From Gemmatimonadota bacterium (GTDB taxonomy: Bacteria; Gemmatimonadota; Gemmatimonadetes; Palauibacterales; Palauibacteraceae): a DNA stretch of 64,000 nucleotides. The notes below the pieces were generated by a model, which saw only the letters and a list, made by a program, of their open reading frames with translations, searched no databases and was not told the origin of the DNA. Below are positions 28,357-39,119 of this stretch, piece by piece (the first letter of the stretch is position 1; the number at the start of each line of letters is the position of its first letter). Made by a program: the position numbers and the translations under genes. The stretch is taken from contig JAGWBR010000001.1 of assembly GCA_021295785.1 (NCBI GenBank), forward strand, positions 96,552 through 160,551, read 5' to 3'.

Positions 28357-29910
28357 CTACGGGGCTTCGCCCACCTCGACGCCGGCGACCTCGGGGCCAT
28401 CGGCAGCCACCGGGGCCCGAGCGGTGGCAGCCTCCACGCCCTCGATAAGGCGACCGGGGAAAAGGCCGGCCGCCAGCACGGCGAGCGCGCACCCGACCAC
28501 GATCCACCTGAACCCCCCTGCACCCCGAAGCGCAGGCGCTGAACCGGAAGCTCCTTCGGGCGATTCTTCGAAATACATCTTCCACACCACGCGCAGGTAG
28601 TAGTAGTAAGAAACGAGGCTCGACAGCACGAGGATGACCGCCAGACCGAATTCTCCTGCCGCCAGGCCGGCCCGCAGCAGGAACAACTTCCCGACGAAAC
28701 CGGCGGTCGGCGGGAACCCGGCGAGCGACAGAAGCAGCACCACCAAGGCTGCCGAGAGCCAGGGTTTCTCCCACCCAAGCCCGCGGAAATCGCGGAGGCT
28801 GCGCCCGCCCCGCCCGGCCGCCAGATGGCTCACCAACGCCAGCGCCGCGGCGGTCGTAACCGCATATGCCCCGAGGTAGAACAACGCGCCCGACCGGCCC
28901 GCGTCAGACATCGCAGCCACGCCGACCAGCAGGTACCCGGCGTGAGCCACCGAGGAATAGGCCAGCATTCGTTTGAGGTCTTGCTGCTGCAGGGCGACCA
29001 GGTTCGGGACGATCATTGTGAGCGCGGCCAGCCACCACACCGCGCCTGCCCACTGGGCGTGTGCGCCCGCCAGGTCAACGGTGAAGATCCGCAGAACGGC
29101 CACGAACGCGGCCGCTTTGACACCGGTTGCCATGAAGGCCGTTACGGGGAACGGTGCCCCCTCGTAGGCGTCCGGGGTCCACATGTGGAACGGCACCGCC
29201 GCTACCTTGAACCCCAGACCGATCAGGAGCATGCCGACTCCCCCGGCCAGAAGCAGGTCGCCGGCCGCCGCACCCGAGGAGATGGCCAGCGCCGCCTCGC
29301 TCAGCCGCGTCGTACCCGTGGCCCCGTAGAGCAGCGCGATCCCGTAGAGCAGGAATGCGCTCGCGAAGGCCCCCATGATGAAATATTTGACGCTCGCCTC
29401 GGACGACCGCGGATTCCGGCGGGCGTACCCCGCCAGGACGTACACCGAGATAGACATCAGCTCAATCCCGACGAAGAGCAGGATCAGGTCGCGGGCCGCG
29501 GCCACAACGAGCATCCCCGTCAGGGCGAGCAGAAGCAGGGCATGGAACTCCCCGCCCCGCATGCCCGTGCGCGCCGCGTAGTCGCGGGACAGGGCCACCA
29601 CCAGGAGACCTGCCCCCAGGAGGACCAATTCGGCTACCCCGCGGAATCCGTCCAACGCGATGAGGGCGTCCGGCGGCCCCGTGGCGTCACCCAGCGACAC
29701 GCTGGCCACGAGTGCTGTCGCCATGGCGTACATGGTCACCAGGAAGGCCACCGACGCGCGGCCCCCCGGCTCCGCACCCTCCGCGGTCTCCGCGCCGGGC
29801 CGGGCAAAGGCCTCAATCATCAGAACCACGACCGCCGACAGGGCGAGGACCACCGCCGGCATCATCGCCGCCCAGTAGTCGGCGCGGGAACCGAAATCCA
29901 TCACTCTCAC
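28357..29910 (-). CDS. nuoN: NADH-quinone oxidoreductase subunit N
   Basis: A 517-residue antiporter-like membrane subunit of complex I, about 14 spans. Key motifs: FVGIELMSISVYVLAGY (conserved Glu), KVAAVPFHMWTPDAYEGAP (conserved Lys), DLKRMLAYSSVAHAGYLL. It starts at GTG 29910 in a GTGA overlap with nuoM. Last gene of the nuo operon. Confidence 0.96.
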   Translation of the reverse strand: MRVMDFGSRADYWAAMMPAVVLALSAVVVLMIEAFARPGAETAEGAEPGGRASVAFLVTMYAMATALVASVSLGDATGPPDALIALDGFRGVAELVLLGAGLLVVALSRDYAARTGMRGGEFHALLLLALTGMLVVAAARDLILLFVGIELMSISVYVLAGYARRNPRSSEASVKYFIMGAFASAFLLYGIALLYGATGTTRLSEAALAISSGAAAGDLLLAGGVGMLLIGLGFKVAAVPFHMWTPDAYEGAPFPVTAFMATGVKAAAFVAVLRIFTVDLAGAHAQWAGAVWWLAALTMIVPNLVALQQQDLKRMLAYSSVAHAGYLLVGVAAMSDAGRSGALFYLGAYAVTTAAALALVSHLAAGRGGRSLRDFRGLGWEKPWLSAALVVLLLSLAGFPPTAGFVGKLFLLRAGLAAGEFGLAVILVLSSLVSYYYYLRVVWKMYFEESPEGASGSAPALRGAGGFRWIVVGCALAVLAAGLFPGRLIEGVEAATARAPVAADGPEVAGVEVGEAP

Positions 29911-31493
29911 GGCCGACTGCCCCCTGGCTCCCCTGCCAGCGGCGGCAACTCGCCACCGGGTTCGGCTTGCGAATCAACGGCAGCAGGCGCATCCCGGGAG
30001 ATCCGCACGAGCAACGCCTCGGTGGAAGCCTGTGTCCGGACCAGAAACGGCCCCGGAAGTACGCCGACAAGCACGATCATCACCAGCAGCGGCGCCATTA
30101 CCAGTTTCTCCCGGAGGTTCATGTCGGGCAGCACCCGGTTCTCATCGCGGTCGAGTCGGTTGAACAGAATCCGCTGCACCATGGGAAGCATGTAACAGGC
30201 CGCGAAGATCACGCCAGTCGTGGCGATCGCGGCGATCCACGGACGCGTCTGGAACGTCCCCAGCAGGATAAGGAACTCGCCCACAAACCCGTTCGTGCCG
30301 GGCAGCCCGATCGAAGAGAGGGCCACCACCACCAGCGCCGTGGCAAACAGCGGCATCACCTTGGCCAGGCCCCCGAAATCGGCGATCTCGCGGGTGTGCC
30401 GGCGTTCGTACAGCATGCCGACCAGCAAGAACAGAGCCCCCGTCGAAACCCCGTGGTTCACCATCTGCAGAATTCCGCCCTCGATGCCCTGTCGGGTCAG
30501 GCCGAACACGCCTATCATCACGAAACCCAGGTGAGCAACCGACGTATACGCGATCAACTTCTTCGCGTCCGGCTGCACCGCGGCCACCCACGCCGCGTAT
30601 ATGACGCCGACCAGCCCCAGCACCAACAGCACCGTGAGCACGGTTGGATCGGTCGCCGCTTCGGGGAACAAGGGCATCCCGTAACGCAGCAGCCCGTAGA
30701 CGCCCATCTTGAGGAGCACGCCCGCCAGCACGACCGAGCCCGCGGTGGGGGCATCGACGTGGGCGTCGGGCAGCCAGGTGTGGAACGGGAACACCGGCAC
30801 CTTCACCAGGAACGCCACCGCGAACCCGGCGAAGAGCCACATCTGAGCCGTGCGTCCGAGCTCGGTCTGGAGAAGATCCGCGTAGGCAAAGCTCCATTCG
30901 CCAGTTTGGCCCTGGTTAACTCCCGCGAGCGCCAGAATGGCGACCAGCATGAGCAGCGATCCGGCCGACGTGTACAGGAAGAACTTGACCGCCGAGTAGA
31001 CACGCCTGCCGCCGCCCCAGATCCCGATCAGGAAGTACATCGGAACCAGCATGATCTCCCAGAACACAAAGAACAGGAACAGATCCAGAGCAACGAACAC
31101 ACCCACCATGCCGGTCTCCAGCAACAAGAGCATGGCGTAGAAGGCGCGCTGGCGCTTCTGGATGTAGGAGAAGGACCCGGCCACGGCCAGCGGCATGATG
31201 AAAGTGGTCAGCAGCACCATCAGAATCGAAATGCCGTCGATGCCTACGGCGTATGACACGCCCCACCCGGGGATCCACTCCATGGAGACTGCGTTCTGGA
31301 AACCGGCTTCGGCTACATCGAATGTCCAGAACAAGGGCAGCGACAGGAGCAGCGCAGCAGTGCTGACCGCCAGGGCCACGTGTTTGGCCTGAAATTCGCG
31401 CACCAGCAGGCACGCCGCGGCACCCACCAGCGGGAGGGCCACCAGCGCGGTCAGGATCCAGTGACCCTGATAGAACCCGGCGAGCGCGCTCAC
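29907..31493 (-). CDS. nuoM: NADH-quinone oxidoreductase subunit M
   Basis: A 528-residue proton-pumping antiporter-like subunit. GTG 31493 is the start, forming GTGA with the nuoL stop and giving [15 protein letters not shown]; the longer frame reads nuoL out of frame. Motifs: FFVFWEIMLVPMYFLIG, VKVPVFPFHTWLPDAHVDAPT, KKLIAYTSVAHLGFVMIG. C-terminal tail is Pro/Gly rich. Confidence 0.96.
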   Translation of the reverse strand: MSALAGFYQGHWILTALVALPLVGAAACLLVREFQAKHVALAVSTAALLLSLPLFWTFDVAEAGFQNAVSMEWIPGWGVSYAVGIDGISILMVLLTTFIMPLAVAGSFSYIQKRQRAFYAMLLLLETGMVGVFVALDLFLFFVFWEIMLVPMYFLIGIWGGGRRVYSAVKFFLYTSAGSLLMLVAILALAGVNQGQTGEWSFAYADLLQTELGRTAQMWLFAGFAVAFLVKVPVFPFHTWLPDAHVDAPTAGSVVLAGVLLKMGVYGLLRYGMPLFPEAATDPTVLTVLLVLGLVGVIYAAWVAAVQPDAKKLIAYTSVAHLGFVMIGVFGLTRQGIEGGILQMVNHGVSTGALFLLVGMLYERRHTREIADFGGLAKVMPLFATALVVVALSSIGLPGTNGFVGEFLILLGTFQTRPWIAAIATTGVIFAACYMLPMVQRILFNRLDRDENRVLPDMNLREKLVMAPLLVMIVLVGVLPGPFLVRTQASTEALLVRISRDAPAAVDSQAEPGGELPPLAGEPGGSRP

Positions 31494-33505
31494 GTCAGGA
31501 TCCCCAGGACCAGCGCGGCGCCCAGCATGAACACCAGCAGATAGGCGGTGACCCGGCCGGTCTGTAATTGTCCGCCAACCCAGCCCAGAACGCGGACCGC
31601 CTGCCCCGCCCCGTTGACCGCCCGGTCGATGATCCCGTCGTCGACGATCGTCCAGCAAACCCGCCAAATGGCCTGGAGCGGCCCGACGACTACCCGGTCG
31701 TAAAGCTCGTCAATGTACCACTTCCCGTGCAGGAACCCGCTCACGCCACCGGCCGGCTGGGCCAGTTCGGCCGCCCGCGACCGGCTGCCGCGGAGCCATA
31801 AGAACCCCGCAATGACCGCGGCAATGGCCAGCAGCGTCGAAATGCCGGCCCAGAGCGCCTCGCCGCCTCCCACCGGGGACACGTACTCGTGATGCGCCCC
31901 GTGAGCCTCGGCAACCGCCTCGGCCTGGGCAAACACCGGGTGCAGCCAGTCGCCCAGAATGTGGATGTCGGGCAGCGGCAGCGACGACGGGATGTTCACC
32001 CACCCGCCAACAAGCGACAGGACTGCAAGCACGGCCAGCGGCACCCACATGACCGGCGGCGCTTCGTGCAGGCCCCCGCCCGATCCGCCGCCAAACGTGC
32101 GGTTGTTGCCGTGGAAGCACAGCATCATCATCCGAGTCATGTAGACCGCGGTCAGTATCGCCGCGGACAGCGAAACGGCCCATACGGCCGGGTTCCCCAT
32201 CACGCCGGCGTACCACACGATTTCGTCTTTCGAGAAGAAGCCGGCGAACGGGAAAACGCCCGCGATGGCCAGCGTCGCCACCCACATGAAGACCCAGGTC
32301 AGCGGCATGAATTTCCGCAGGCCGCCGTGGTTGCGGACATCGTTCGGATCGCCCGCCCACGGAGTGTCGGCTGCCCCTTGGTTCCCTTCGTCGCCGTGGT
32401 TCCAGGCATGCGCCACCCCGTGGATCACGGCGCCCGCCCCCAGAAACAGCAGGGCCTTGAAGAACGCGTGGGTCATCAGGTGGAACACGCCGGCCGTGAA
32501 CGCACCCACACCGACTGCGACGAACATGTACCCCAACTGGGAAATGGTCGAATAGGCCAGAATCTTCTTGATGTCGTATTGCTTGATGGCGATGGTTCCC
32601 GCAAACAGGGCCGTGGCCGCGCCGACCACCGCCACGGTCGTCTGCGCGACCGGTGACAGCGCGAACAGCACGCTCGACCGGGCGACCAGATACACACCGG
32701 CCGTCACCATGGTGGCTGCGTGGATCAGTGCCGAGACCGGAGTGGGACCGGCCATGGCGTCGGGTAGCCATGTAAACAGCGGAATCTGGGCCGATTTCCC
32801 CGTGCAGCCGGCGAACAACAGGAGCGTGATCCCGGTGACCAACAGCCCGCCGTAGGCGAGGCTGCCGGGTGCGGCTTCCATGATCGGGATGAAGTCCAGC
32901 GTCCCAAACGCGCCGAACAATAGGAACATGGCCACCAGGAAGCCGGCGTCGCCGATACGGTTGACGATGAAGGCCTTCTTGCCCGCGCTGGCGTACTCCC
33001 GGTTTTCGTACCAGAAGCCGATCAGGAGGTACGAACACAGCCCCACGCCCTCCCAGCCCACGAACATGACCGGGAAGCTCGCGCCCAGAACCAGGATCAG
33101 CATGAAGAAAACGAACAGGTTCAGGTAGGCAAAGTAGCGCGAGAATCCGGGATCGGACTTCATGTAGCCGACCGAGTAGACATGGATCAGGCTGCCGACT
33201 CCGGTGATGACCATGCACATGAGCAGCGACAGCTGGTCGAGCTGCAGGTCAATCGCCACGCGCAGGTCGCCCGATTCGATCCAGGTCCAGAGCCCTGTCA
33301 CACTGGGATCGTGCGCGCCCATGCGCCAGAAGAGGACGGTGTTGAGCGCGGTCAGTGCGAACGCGGCGACCAGCACGCCGGGGCCGACCACCGACGGGAT
33401 GATTTTGTTGTCCTTCCACAGGAACGCACCCATCCCGTTGACGACCGCCCCCACCAGGGGCAGCGCCAGGATGAGCGACGGAAAGACCGGTTCGTACAGG
33501 TTCAC
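31490..33505 (-). CDS. nuoL: NADH-quinone oxidoreductase subunit L
   Basis: A 671-residue antiporter-like subunit with the long lateral C-terminal helix. GTG 33505 is chosen (GTGA overlap with the nuoK stop; N-terminus [20 protein letters not shown]). Motifs: [69 protein letters not shown] His/Glu-rich loop ([11 protein letters not shown]) lies near residue 545. Confidence 0.96.
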   Translation of the reverse strand: MNLYEPVFPSLILALPLVGAVVNGMGAFLWKDNKIIPSVVGPGVLVAAFALTALNTVLFWRMGAHDPSVTGLWTWIESGDLRVAIDLQLDQLSLLMCMVITGVGSLIHVYSVGYMKSDPGFSRYFAYLNLFVFFMLILVLGASFPVMFVGWEGVGLCSYLLIGFWYENREYASAGKKAFIVNRIGDAGFLVAMFLLFGAFGTLDFIPIMEAAPGSLAYGGLLVTGITLLLFAGCTGKSAQIPLFTWLPDAMAGPTPVSALIHAATMVTAGVYLVARSSVLFALSPVAQTTVAVVGAATALFAGTIAIKQYDIKKILAYSTISQLGYMFVAVGVGAFTAGVFHLMTHAFFKALLFLGAGAVIHGVAHAWNHGDEGNQGAADTPWAGDPNDVRNHGGLRKFMPLTWVFMWVATLAIAGVFPFAGFFSKDEIVWYAGVMGNPAVWAVSLSAAILTAVYMTRMMMLCFHGNNRTFGGGSGGGLHEAPPVMWVPLAVLAVLSLVGGWVNIPSSLPLPDIHILGDWLHPVFAQAEAVAEAHGAHHEYVSPVGGGEALWAGISTLLAIAAVIAGFLWLRGSRSRAAELAQPAGGVSGFLHGKWYIDELYDRVVVGPLQAIWRVCWTIVDDGIIDRAVNGAGQAVRVLGWVGGQLQTGRVTAYLLVFMLGAALVLGILT

Positions 33506-33831
33506 CAGCGCAGCAGCCTGAACCGGTCCAGGTCCACGACACCGTAGTGCCTGAAAATCGCCACGATGATTGCCAGGCCCACCGCCGCCTCGGCCGCGGC
33601 CACGGCCATCACGAAGAACACCATTATGTGCCCTTCGATTCCGTGCGCCCGCGAAAACGCCACCAGCGCGACGTTGCCGGCGGTCAGCATCAGCTCGATG
33701 CACATGAACACCATGATCACGTTGCGCCGCATGAGCACGCCGATGGCTCCGATCACGAACAGGACGGCGCTCGTGAACACGGCGATCTGCCCGTGCAGGC
33801 CCAGCGCGGCCAGGCCGCCCGCTTCGTTCAT
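33502..33831 (-). CDS. nuoK: NADH-quinone oxidoreductase subunit K
   Basis: A 109-residue, three-helix subunit. The two conserved membrane glutamates are seen in [11 protein letters not shown] and [14 protein letters not shown] 33831 makes an ATGA overlap with nuoJ; the longer frame to 34110 lies in nuoJ. Ends in a GTGA overlap with nuoL. Confidence 0.95.
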   Translation of the reverse strand: MNEAGGLAALGLHGQIAVFTSAVLFVIGAIGVLMRRNVIMVFMCIELMLTAGNVALVAFSRAHGIEGHIMVFFVMAVAAAEAAVGLAIIVAIFRHYGVVDLDRFRLLRW

Positions 33832-34352
33832 CCGCCTCGCTTCCGGGCAAGGACGATCGTGCCCACCATGGCGGCCAGCAACAGCACCCCCGTCACCTGG
33901 AGCACGATCGCGTAATCGGTAAAAAGGGGCCGGGCCACCATGCCGATGATCCCCATCTCCTGCGCCTGCGCCCTCAGCGCCTGGCCGGCCTGGTCCACGG
34001 TCGGGGCGTAGGTAGTACCGTCGGCAATGCGATGCGACAGCACGGCCAGAAACGCCACCCCGGCCGAGCCCGCCAGCAGGGTCGTGGCCGGCCCGCGCAT
34101 GTCGTTCCACGTGGCGTGGCCCTGGTTCAGCAACATGATCACAAACAGAAACAGGACCATGATCGCCCCGCCGTAAAGGATCACGTTGATCGCGGCGATG
34201 TAGTGGGCGTCCAGCATCAGGAACATCCCGGAGACCGAAAAGAACACGCCCACCAGCAGAATGACGGCCGAAACCGGGTTCCGGCGGGTCACCATCATGA
34301 TCGCGCCGAGCACCGAGCCGGTCGCGAAGGCGTAGAACAGAAAGTCGCTCAT
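33828..34352 (-). CDS. nuoJ: NADH-quinone oxidoreductase subunit J
   Basis: A 174-residue subunit with five membrane spans. The typical segment [27 protein letters not shown] carries the helix with the pi-bulge of TM3. ATG 34352 start, 40 bp after nuoI. The C-terminus is basic. Confidence 0.95.
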   Translation of the reverse strand: MSDFLFYAFATGSVLGAIMMVTRRNPVSAVILLVGVFFSVSGMFLMLDAHYIAAINVILYGGAIMVLFLFVIMLLNQGHATWNDMRGPATTLLAGSAGVAFLAVLSHRIADGTTYAPTVDQAGQALRAQAQEMGIIGMVARPLFTDYAIVLQVTGVLLLAAMVGTIVLARKRGG

Positions 34353-34392
34353 CGTGGCACCGTGCCTCCGCCGACGGGCTTTGACACGCGGG

Positions 34393-34890
34393 CTACTGGG
34401 ACGCCTTGTCCGCGGGGTCCCAGAGCGCCGTCACGTCATGGTCCTGCTCGCACAGCCGCTCCAGGTCGTAGACCCAGCGCTCGCGGGAGTACTCGGCATT
34501 TTCGTAATGCACCCCAAGGTGAATGGCCTCGACTGGGCACACCTCCTGGCACATGCCGCAGAAAATGCACCGGAACTCGTCGATCTCGTACACCGCCGCG
34601 AAGCGTTCGCCGTTTTCGTCTTCGGCGGGGACCAGTTTGATGCAGTTGACCGGGCACACCGTGGGGCACAGCCCGCATGCCACGCACTTCGCCCGGCCGT
34701 CTTCGTGCACCTCCATCCGGTGCGTGCCCCGATGACGCGGAGCCAGTTCCCACTTCTCGTCGGGGTACTGCTGCGTCTTCTTGCGGGGGTCCAACATGTG
34801 CTTGAGCGTGATCGACATGCCTTTGGTCGCCGCCCTCACGTAGGAGGCCTCCGATTCCGGACGGTTCACCACTTTGACCTTGCCGGGCAT
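34393..34890 (-). CDS. nuoI: NADH-quinone oxidoreductase subunit I
   Basis: A 165-residue peripheral-arm subunit carrying two [4Fe-4S] clusters: CVACGLCPTVCP (Cys69, 72, 75, 79) and CIFCGMCQEVCP (Cys108, 111, 114, 118). ATG 34890 shares one base with the nuoH TAA (TAATG); the longer frame is within nuoH. C-terminal tail typical of NuoI. Confidence 0.96.
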   Translation of the reverse strand: MPGKVKVVNRPESEASYVRAATKGMSITLKHMLDPRKKTQQYPDEKWELAPRHRGTHRMEVHEDGRAKCVACGLCPTVCPVNCIKLVPAEDENGERFAAVYEIDEFRCIFCGMCQEVCPVEAIHLGVHYENAEYSRERWVYDLERLCEQDHDVTALWDPADKASQ

Positions 34891-36143
34891 TACTCCCCTC
34901 CCTCCGCTGCCCGCGTCAGGCGGGCGCTGACGTTGCCACCGCGGATCCACGCCTTCCGGTCGGCCAGGCCAATTAGGATTCCGGCCACGACCAGGTTGAT
35001 CGTGAAGAGTGCCGCGGCGTACCAGCCGCCGCGCGGCAGTCCCAGCCCCTCCAGGGCAAGGATGGCCAGCGCGATGACCAGAATGTAGACGGTGACTGCT
35101 TCCAGCAGGAATTTCCACCCCAGGTCCATTAGCTGGTCATAACGGAACCGCGGCAGCGTCCAGCGGATCCACATGAACACGCCCACCACGAGGCCGGTCT
35201 TGACGGTGAAGGCGGCCAGGGTGAGCAGGCTGATCAGGATGCTGGGTTCGCCGACCACGACGCCGTTGTCCAGGACCCGGATGTCGTCGCCCGTCCAGAA
35301 CGGAATGTCCCATCCGCCCAGGAAGAACACCGTCACCAGCGCTCCGACGGTGATGACGTGGGCGAACTCCCCGATCATGAACATGGAGAACTTCATCGCC
35401 GAGTACTCGGTGTGGTATCCGGTGATGAGCTCCGACTCGGCTTCGGGCATGTCGAAAGGGAGCCGGTTCGTCTCGGCGAGTCCCGCCACGAAGAAAAAGA
35501 ACAGCCCGACGAACAGGGGCAGCACGAACCACGTGCCGTATGCCGCACCGCCCTCGAAGCTCTGCTGCATCGAGACGATCTCGGGCACCCTCACATCGCC
35601 GGTCAGCAAGATGAGAGGGACCAGGCTCAGGGCGAGCGCCACTTCGTAGCTGATCATCTGGGCCGAACCGCGCAGCCCGCCCAGTAACGAGTACTTGGAA
35701 CCGGAAGCCCACCCACCGAGCGCCACCGCGTAGACCCCGATCGACCCGATCGCGAGTACGTAGAGGAATCCGATGGATGCGTCGGCAACGATCAACTCGG
35801 TCAGGCCCCACGGAGTCGGTACCGGCGCACCAAACGGAACAACAGCGATCAAGACCGTGGCCGGAAGGATGGCCAAGATCGGTGCCAGGAAAAAGAAGGG
35901 CTTGATGGCCTGCGCCGGGAGGGTCTCCTCTTTGAGAATGTTCTTGAGCCCGTCGGCGATCACCTGAAGAAGCCCTATCGGGCCGACCCGGTTGGGGCCG
36001 CTGCGGTCTTGGATGAACCCGGCGATCCGGCGCTCGGCGTAGGTGGCCAGCATGACGGCCAGCAACAAAACGGTGAAGGCCCCAATCGCCTTGATCGCGG
36101 TCGCCACCACGAAGGGTGCGCCCGACATTTGCAGTGTCGGCAC
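34890..36143 (-). CDS. nuoH: NADH-quinone oxidoreductase subunit H
   Basis: A ~417-residue membrane subunit forming part of the quinone site. Motifs: AERRIAGFIQDRSGPNRVGP, GSKYSLLGGLRGSAQMISYE, AETNRLPFDMPEAESELITGYHTEY. GTG 36143 starts two bases after the nuoG stop; ATG 36128 (MSGAPF) is an equally possible start. About eight or nine spans. Confidence 0.95.
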   Translation of the reverse strand: MPTLQMSGAPFVVATAIKAIGAFTVLLLAVMLATYAERRIAGFIQDRSGPNRVGPIGLLQVIADGLKNILKEETLPAQAIKPFFFLAPILAILPATVLIAVVPFGAPVPTPWGLTELIVADASIGFLYVLAIGSIGVYAVALGGWASGSKYSLLGGLRGSAQMISYEVALALSLVPLILLTGDVRVPEIVSMQQSFEGGAAYGTWFVLPLFVGLFFFFVAGLAETNRLPFDMPEAESELITGYHTEYSAMKFSMFMIGEFAHVITVGALVTVFFLGGWDIPFWTGDDIRVLDNGVVVGEPSILISLLTLAAFTVKTGLVVGVFMWIRWTLPRFRYDQLMDLGWKFLLEAVTVYILVIALAILALEGLGLPRGGWYAAALFTINLVVAGILIGLADRKAWIRGGNVSARLTRAAEGGE

Positions 36144-36145
36144 GG

Positions 36146-37813
36146 TCAGCTGCCCGGCCTGCCGTTGTTGGCTACTGGTGCCGCGGGTCCGGCCGGTTCC
36201 GCGGAGGCGGGCGCCCCGGGGGCAATCGCTCCCTTGGGACCCAGCCCGCTCCATGTCATTCCCTGGAACGCATCGGCCTCGCCCGCCATGCGGTCAAAAG
36301 CCGTCTCGGCCGTGTTCACCGCCTGTTCGGTGTCGTCGAGGCGGGCCAGCAGGCGGCTCAGCACCATCCAGGCAGGGCGCGCGGCCCCGGGTGGAGCGAG
36401 CGCCTGTGCAAACTTCTGGACCCTTCCCTCCCAATTGGCGAACGTGCCGTCCATTTCGGCGAAGTTGGCGGTGGGCAGGACCGCATCCGCGGAGCGGGCG
36501 GCTTCCGGGCGCCGGGTACCCAGGTAGATGAACAGGTCGGCGTCGGCTCCCCAGAATTGGTCCGCCCCTTCAAGCGCATCGTCCAGCACGATGAGAACGC
36601 CGCCGCCGTTCGCGCCATTCAGGTCACCGCGGGAAACCCGCCTCGCGCCCAACATCTCGGCCCCTGCTCCGTTGGCCGCCCGGTCCGCCCGCAGTTTCAG
36701 CTTTGGCACGCCGGGCAGGGCGGCGGTTGGGCCGGTTTCGACCGTGAACATCGTGCTGTCCACGCCCAGCCGCTTCAGGAGAAGGCCCAGGTAGAACAGG
36801 TCTTCGTTGGACGAATCGGCCGATACGATCGCGCGGCCGCCCGCCGACCCCAGAGCCCGCAACCGGTCGGCGAGCCAATCCAGCGCTTCGCCCCACCTGG
36901 CCTGGCGCAGGTCCGCCTCGCCGCGAACCAGCGGGGTCTCGGACCGGACGCCGCGCTGGCTCATCACCAGGCGTTTCCGGCCGTAGTCGCACATCCAGTA
37001 GCTGTTGACGTCGGGGTTCCAGCGCGGCTTCAGCCTGACGATCTCGTTTTCTTTCGTGTCGATCGTCACGTTGCAGCCGGTTGGGCAACCGGGACAAATG
37101 CTCTGCGCGGGGTCCATGTCCCACGCGCGGGCCTTGAAGAGAAAGTCCTCGTGTACCAGCGCCCCGACCGGGCAGATATCCACGATGTTCCCCTGGAACG
37201 GGTTGTCGAGGTCTTGTCCCGGGAAGGTGTCGATGTACGCCTTGTGGCCCCGTTGGGCGACGATCAGCGAGTCGTTGTCGGCCACGTCCCGCATGAACCG
37301 CACGCACCTGGTGCAGATGATGCACCGGTCCGCGAAATAGAGAATGTCGTCAGCCACCCTGTCGCGGCCCATGACCTGCTTCGGTTCGTCCAGACGGCTC
37401 TTGAGCTGGCCGGTGACCCAGGCGTAGTCTTGCAACATGCACTGTCCCGCGGCGTCGCAGATCGGGCAGTCGAGCGGATGATTGACGAGCAGGAACTCAA
37501 TCACCGCCTGGCGCGCGTCGTTGGCGGTGTCGCTGGCCGTGTGCACCACCATGCCGTCTTGCGCCTCGAGCGTGCAGCTGGGCTCCAGTTTCGGGCGCCC
37601 CTCGACTTCGACCAGGCACACTCTGCACTGGGCCGGGCGGGTCGGGATCCCCGGGTGGTAGCAGTAACGGGGCACGACCACGCCCGTGCGCTGAGCGGCC
37701 TCAATCACACTGGTCCCGACCGGCACGCTGACCCCAACGCCGTCGATGGTCAGTGACACCGTGTCCGGAGCCGGTGGGGCCTTGGTGGCCGTCGTGCTCG
37801 CCTCGGCAGCCAC
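36146..37813 (-). CDS. nuoG: NADH-quinone oxidoreductase subunit G
   Basis: A 555-residue iron-sulfur subunit. N-terminal [2Fe-2S] ferredoxin domain (CYHPG, CRVCLVE), His-Cys3 cluster segment (HPLDCPICDAAGQCMLQ), two further Cys sets (CIICTRCVRF and CPVGAL), and a molybdopterin-oxidoreductase-like domain starting with CPGCPTGCNV. Shorter than the ~900-residue E. coli form, mainly in the C-terminal domain. GTG 37813, 3 bp after nuoF. Confidence 0.95.
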   Translation of the reverse strand: MAAEASTTATKAPPAPDTVSLTIDGVGVSVPVGTSVIEAAQRTGVVVPRYCYHPGIPTRPAQCRVCLVEVEGRPKLEPSCTLEAQDGMVVHTASDTANDARQAVIEFLLVNHPLDCPICDAAGQCMLQDYAWVTGQLKSRLDEPKQVMGRDRVADDILYFADRCIICTRCVRFMRDVADNDSLIVAQRGHKAYIDTFPGQDLDNPFQGNIVDICPVGALVHEDFLFKARAWDMDPAQSICPGCPTGCNVTIDTKENEIVRLKPRWNPDVNSYWMCDYGRKRLVMSQRGVRSETPLVRGEADLRQARWGEALDWLADRLRALGSAGGRAIVSADSSNEDLFYLGLLLKRLGVDSTMFTVETGPTAALPGVPKLKLRADRAANGAGAEMLGARRVSRGDLNGANGGGVLIVLDDALEGADQFWGADADLFIYLGTRRPEAARSADAVLPTANFAEMDGTFANWEGRVQKFAQALAPPGAARPAWMVLSRLLARLDDTEQAVNTAETAFDRMAGEADAFQGMTWSGLGPKGAIAPGAPASAEPAGPAAPVANNGRPGS

Positions 37814-37816
37814 CGG

Positions 37817-39118
37817 TTAGCCCGCCGCCCCCGCCGCGACCATGGGGGACCGCGTCATCTTGGCTTCGTACTCATGCCTGAACTTGTCCAGCGATGATTT
37901 GAGGGGGAAAACAACGCTGTCGGCCAGCACGCAGATGGTCCGGCCGGTCATCTGCTCGCACAGATCGTACAGCGTCCCAATATCCTCCGGCTTCCCGTCG
38001 CCGGCCTCGATCCGCTGCAGGATTTGCACGACCCACGACGTGCCCTCGCGGCACTGAACGCACTGTCCGCACGACTCGTGAGCGTAGAACTGGGCAATTC
38101 GCCGCATGGCCGCGACGATATCGGTGTCTTCGTCCATCACGATCGGAGAGGCGGTTCCCAGGGAGCTGCCTGCTTCCTGGAGCCCCTCGTAGGTGGTGTC
38201 GCAGTCCAGCTCGTCGCCCGCGAGCAGCGCGGTGGATGATCCGCCGGGGATGACCGCCTTGATCTTCTTCCCGCCCGGAGCGCCGCCGCACACGTCGAAA
38301 ATGATCTTGCTGAGGGGTACACCCAGCTCAAACTCGTAATTGCCCGGATTCACCAGATGGCCCGAGCAGCTCCACAGCTTGGTGCCCGGCGACTTCTCGG
38401 TTCCCCACTGCCGGTACCACTGCGCGCCGCCGTCCACGATCATGGGCACCGTGGCCAGTGTCTCGACGTTGTTGACGGTGGTGGGCATGCCGAACGCACC
38501 GGCCTGGGCCGGGAACGGGGGTTTGGCCCACGGCTCGGCCCGGTTCCCCATCAGCGAATTCATGAGGCCGGTTTCCTCGCCCGCGATGTAGGCACCGGCC
38601 CCGAAGTGGACGGTCAGGTCGCAGTCCCAGCCGGTCCCCATCACGTTTTTCCCGATGATCCCCGCCTCATACGCCTCGGTCACCGCGTCGGTCAGGGGCA
38701 CGGTCTCCTGGAAGAACTCCCCTCGCACGTAAATGTAGACGTGTCCTGCCCTTATGGCGCGCGCGGCAATCAGACACCCCTCGATCAGCAGGTGGGGCGT
38801 CCAGCGGATTATCTCCCGGTCCTTGAATGCGCCGGGTTCGGATTCGTCGGCGTTGCAGCACAGGTAGTGCGGTTTGCCGTCGTCCTTGGGCATGAAACTC
38901 CACTTGAGCCCCGTCGGGAATCCCGCCCCGCCTCGGCCCCTGAGCCCCGAGTCCCTGACGATCCCGGTGATGTCGTCCGGGGCCATCCCGGCCGCGTGAC
39001 GCAGGGTTTCGTATCCCCCCACCCCCCGCCACCCTTCCAGCGTCTTGACAGCCGGGTCGCCCTGGTGCCGGGAGAGGAGCGTGGGAGTTTCGAGTGCGTG
39101 CTTGGTGGGATAGCTCAC
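37817..39118 (-). CDS. nuoF: NADH-quinone oxidoreductase subunit F
   Basis: A 433-residue NADH- and FMN-binding subunit: GLRGRGGAGFPTGLKW, CNADESEPGAFKDRE, GAGAYIAGEETGLMNSL, and the N3 [4Fe-4S] cluster motif ESCGQCVQCREGT. GTG 39118 follows the nuoE stop by one base and is preferred to the longer frame at 39154. Confidence 0.96.
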   Translation of the reverse strand: MSYPTKHALETPTLLSRHQGDPAVKTLEGWRGVGGYETLRHAAGMAPDDITGIVRDSGLRGRGGAGFPTGLKWSFMPKDDGKPHYLCCNADESEPGAFKDREIIRWTPHLLIEGCLIAARAIRAGHVYIYVRGEFFQETVPLTDAVTEAYEAGIIGKNVMGTGWDCDLTVHFGAGAYIAGEETGLMNSLMGNRAEPWAKPPFPAQAGAFGMPTTVNNVETLATVPMIVDGGAQWYRQWGTEKSPGTKLWSCSGHLVNPGNYEFELGVPLSKIIFDVCGGAPGGKKIKAVIPGGSSTALLAGDELDCDTTYEGLQEAGSSLGTASPIVMDEDTDIVAAMRRIAQFYAHESCGQCVQCREGTSWVVQILQRIEAGDGKPEDIGTLYDLCEQMTGRTICVLADSVVFPLKSSLDKFRHEYEAKMTRSPMVAAGAAG

Positions 39119-39119
39119 G

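Noticed and set aside
36116..37756. Long + strand ORF opposite nuoG, and similar ones opposite nuoM/nuoN and OPT
   Set aside because: All are mirror frames of well-supported genes, low in recognisable motifs.
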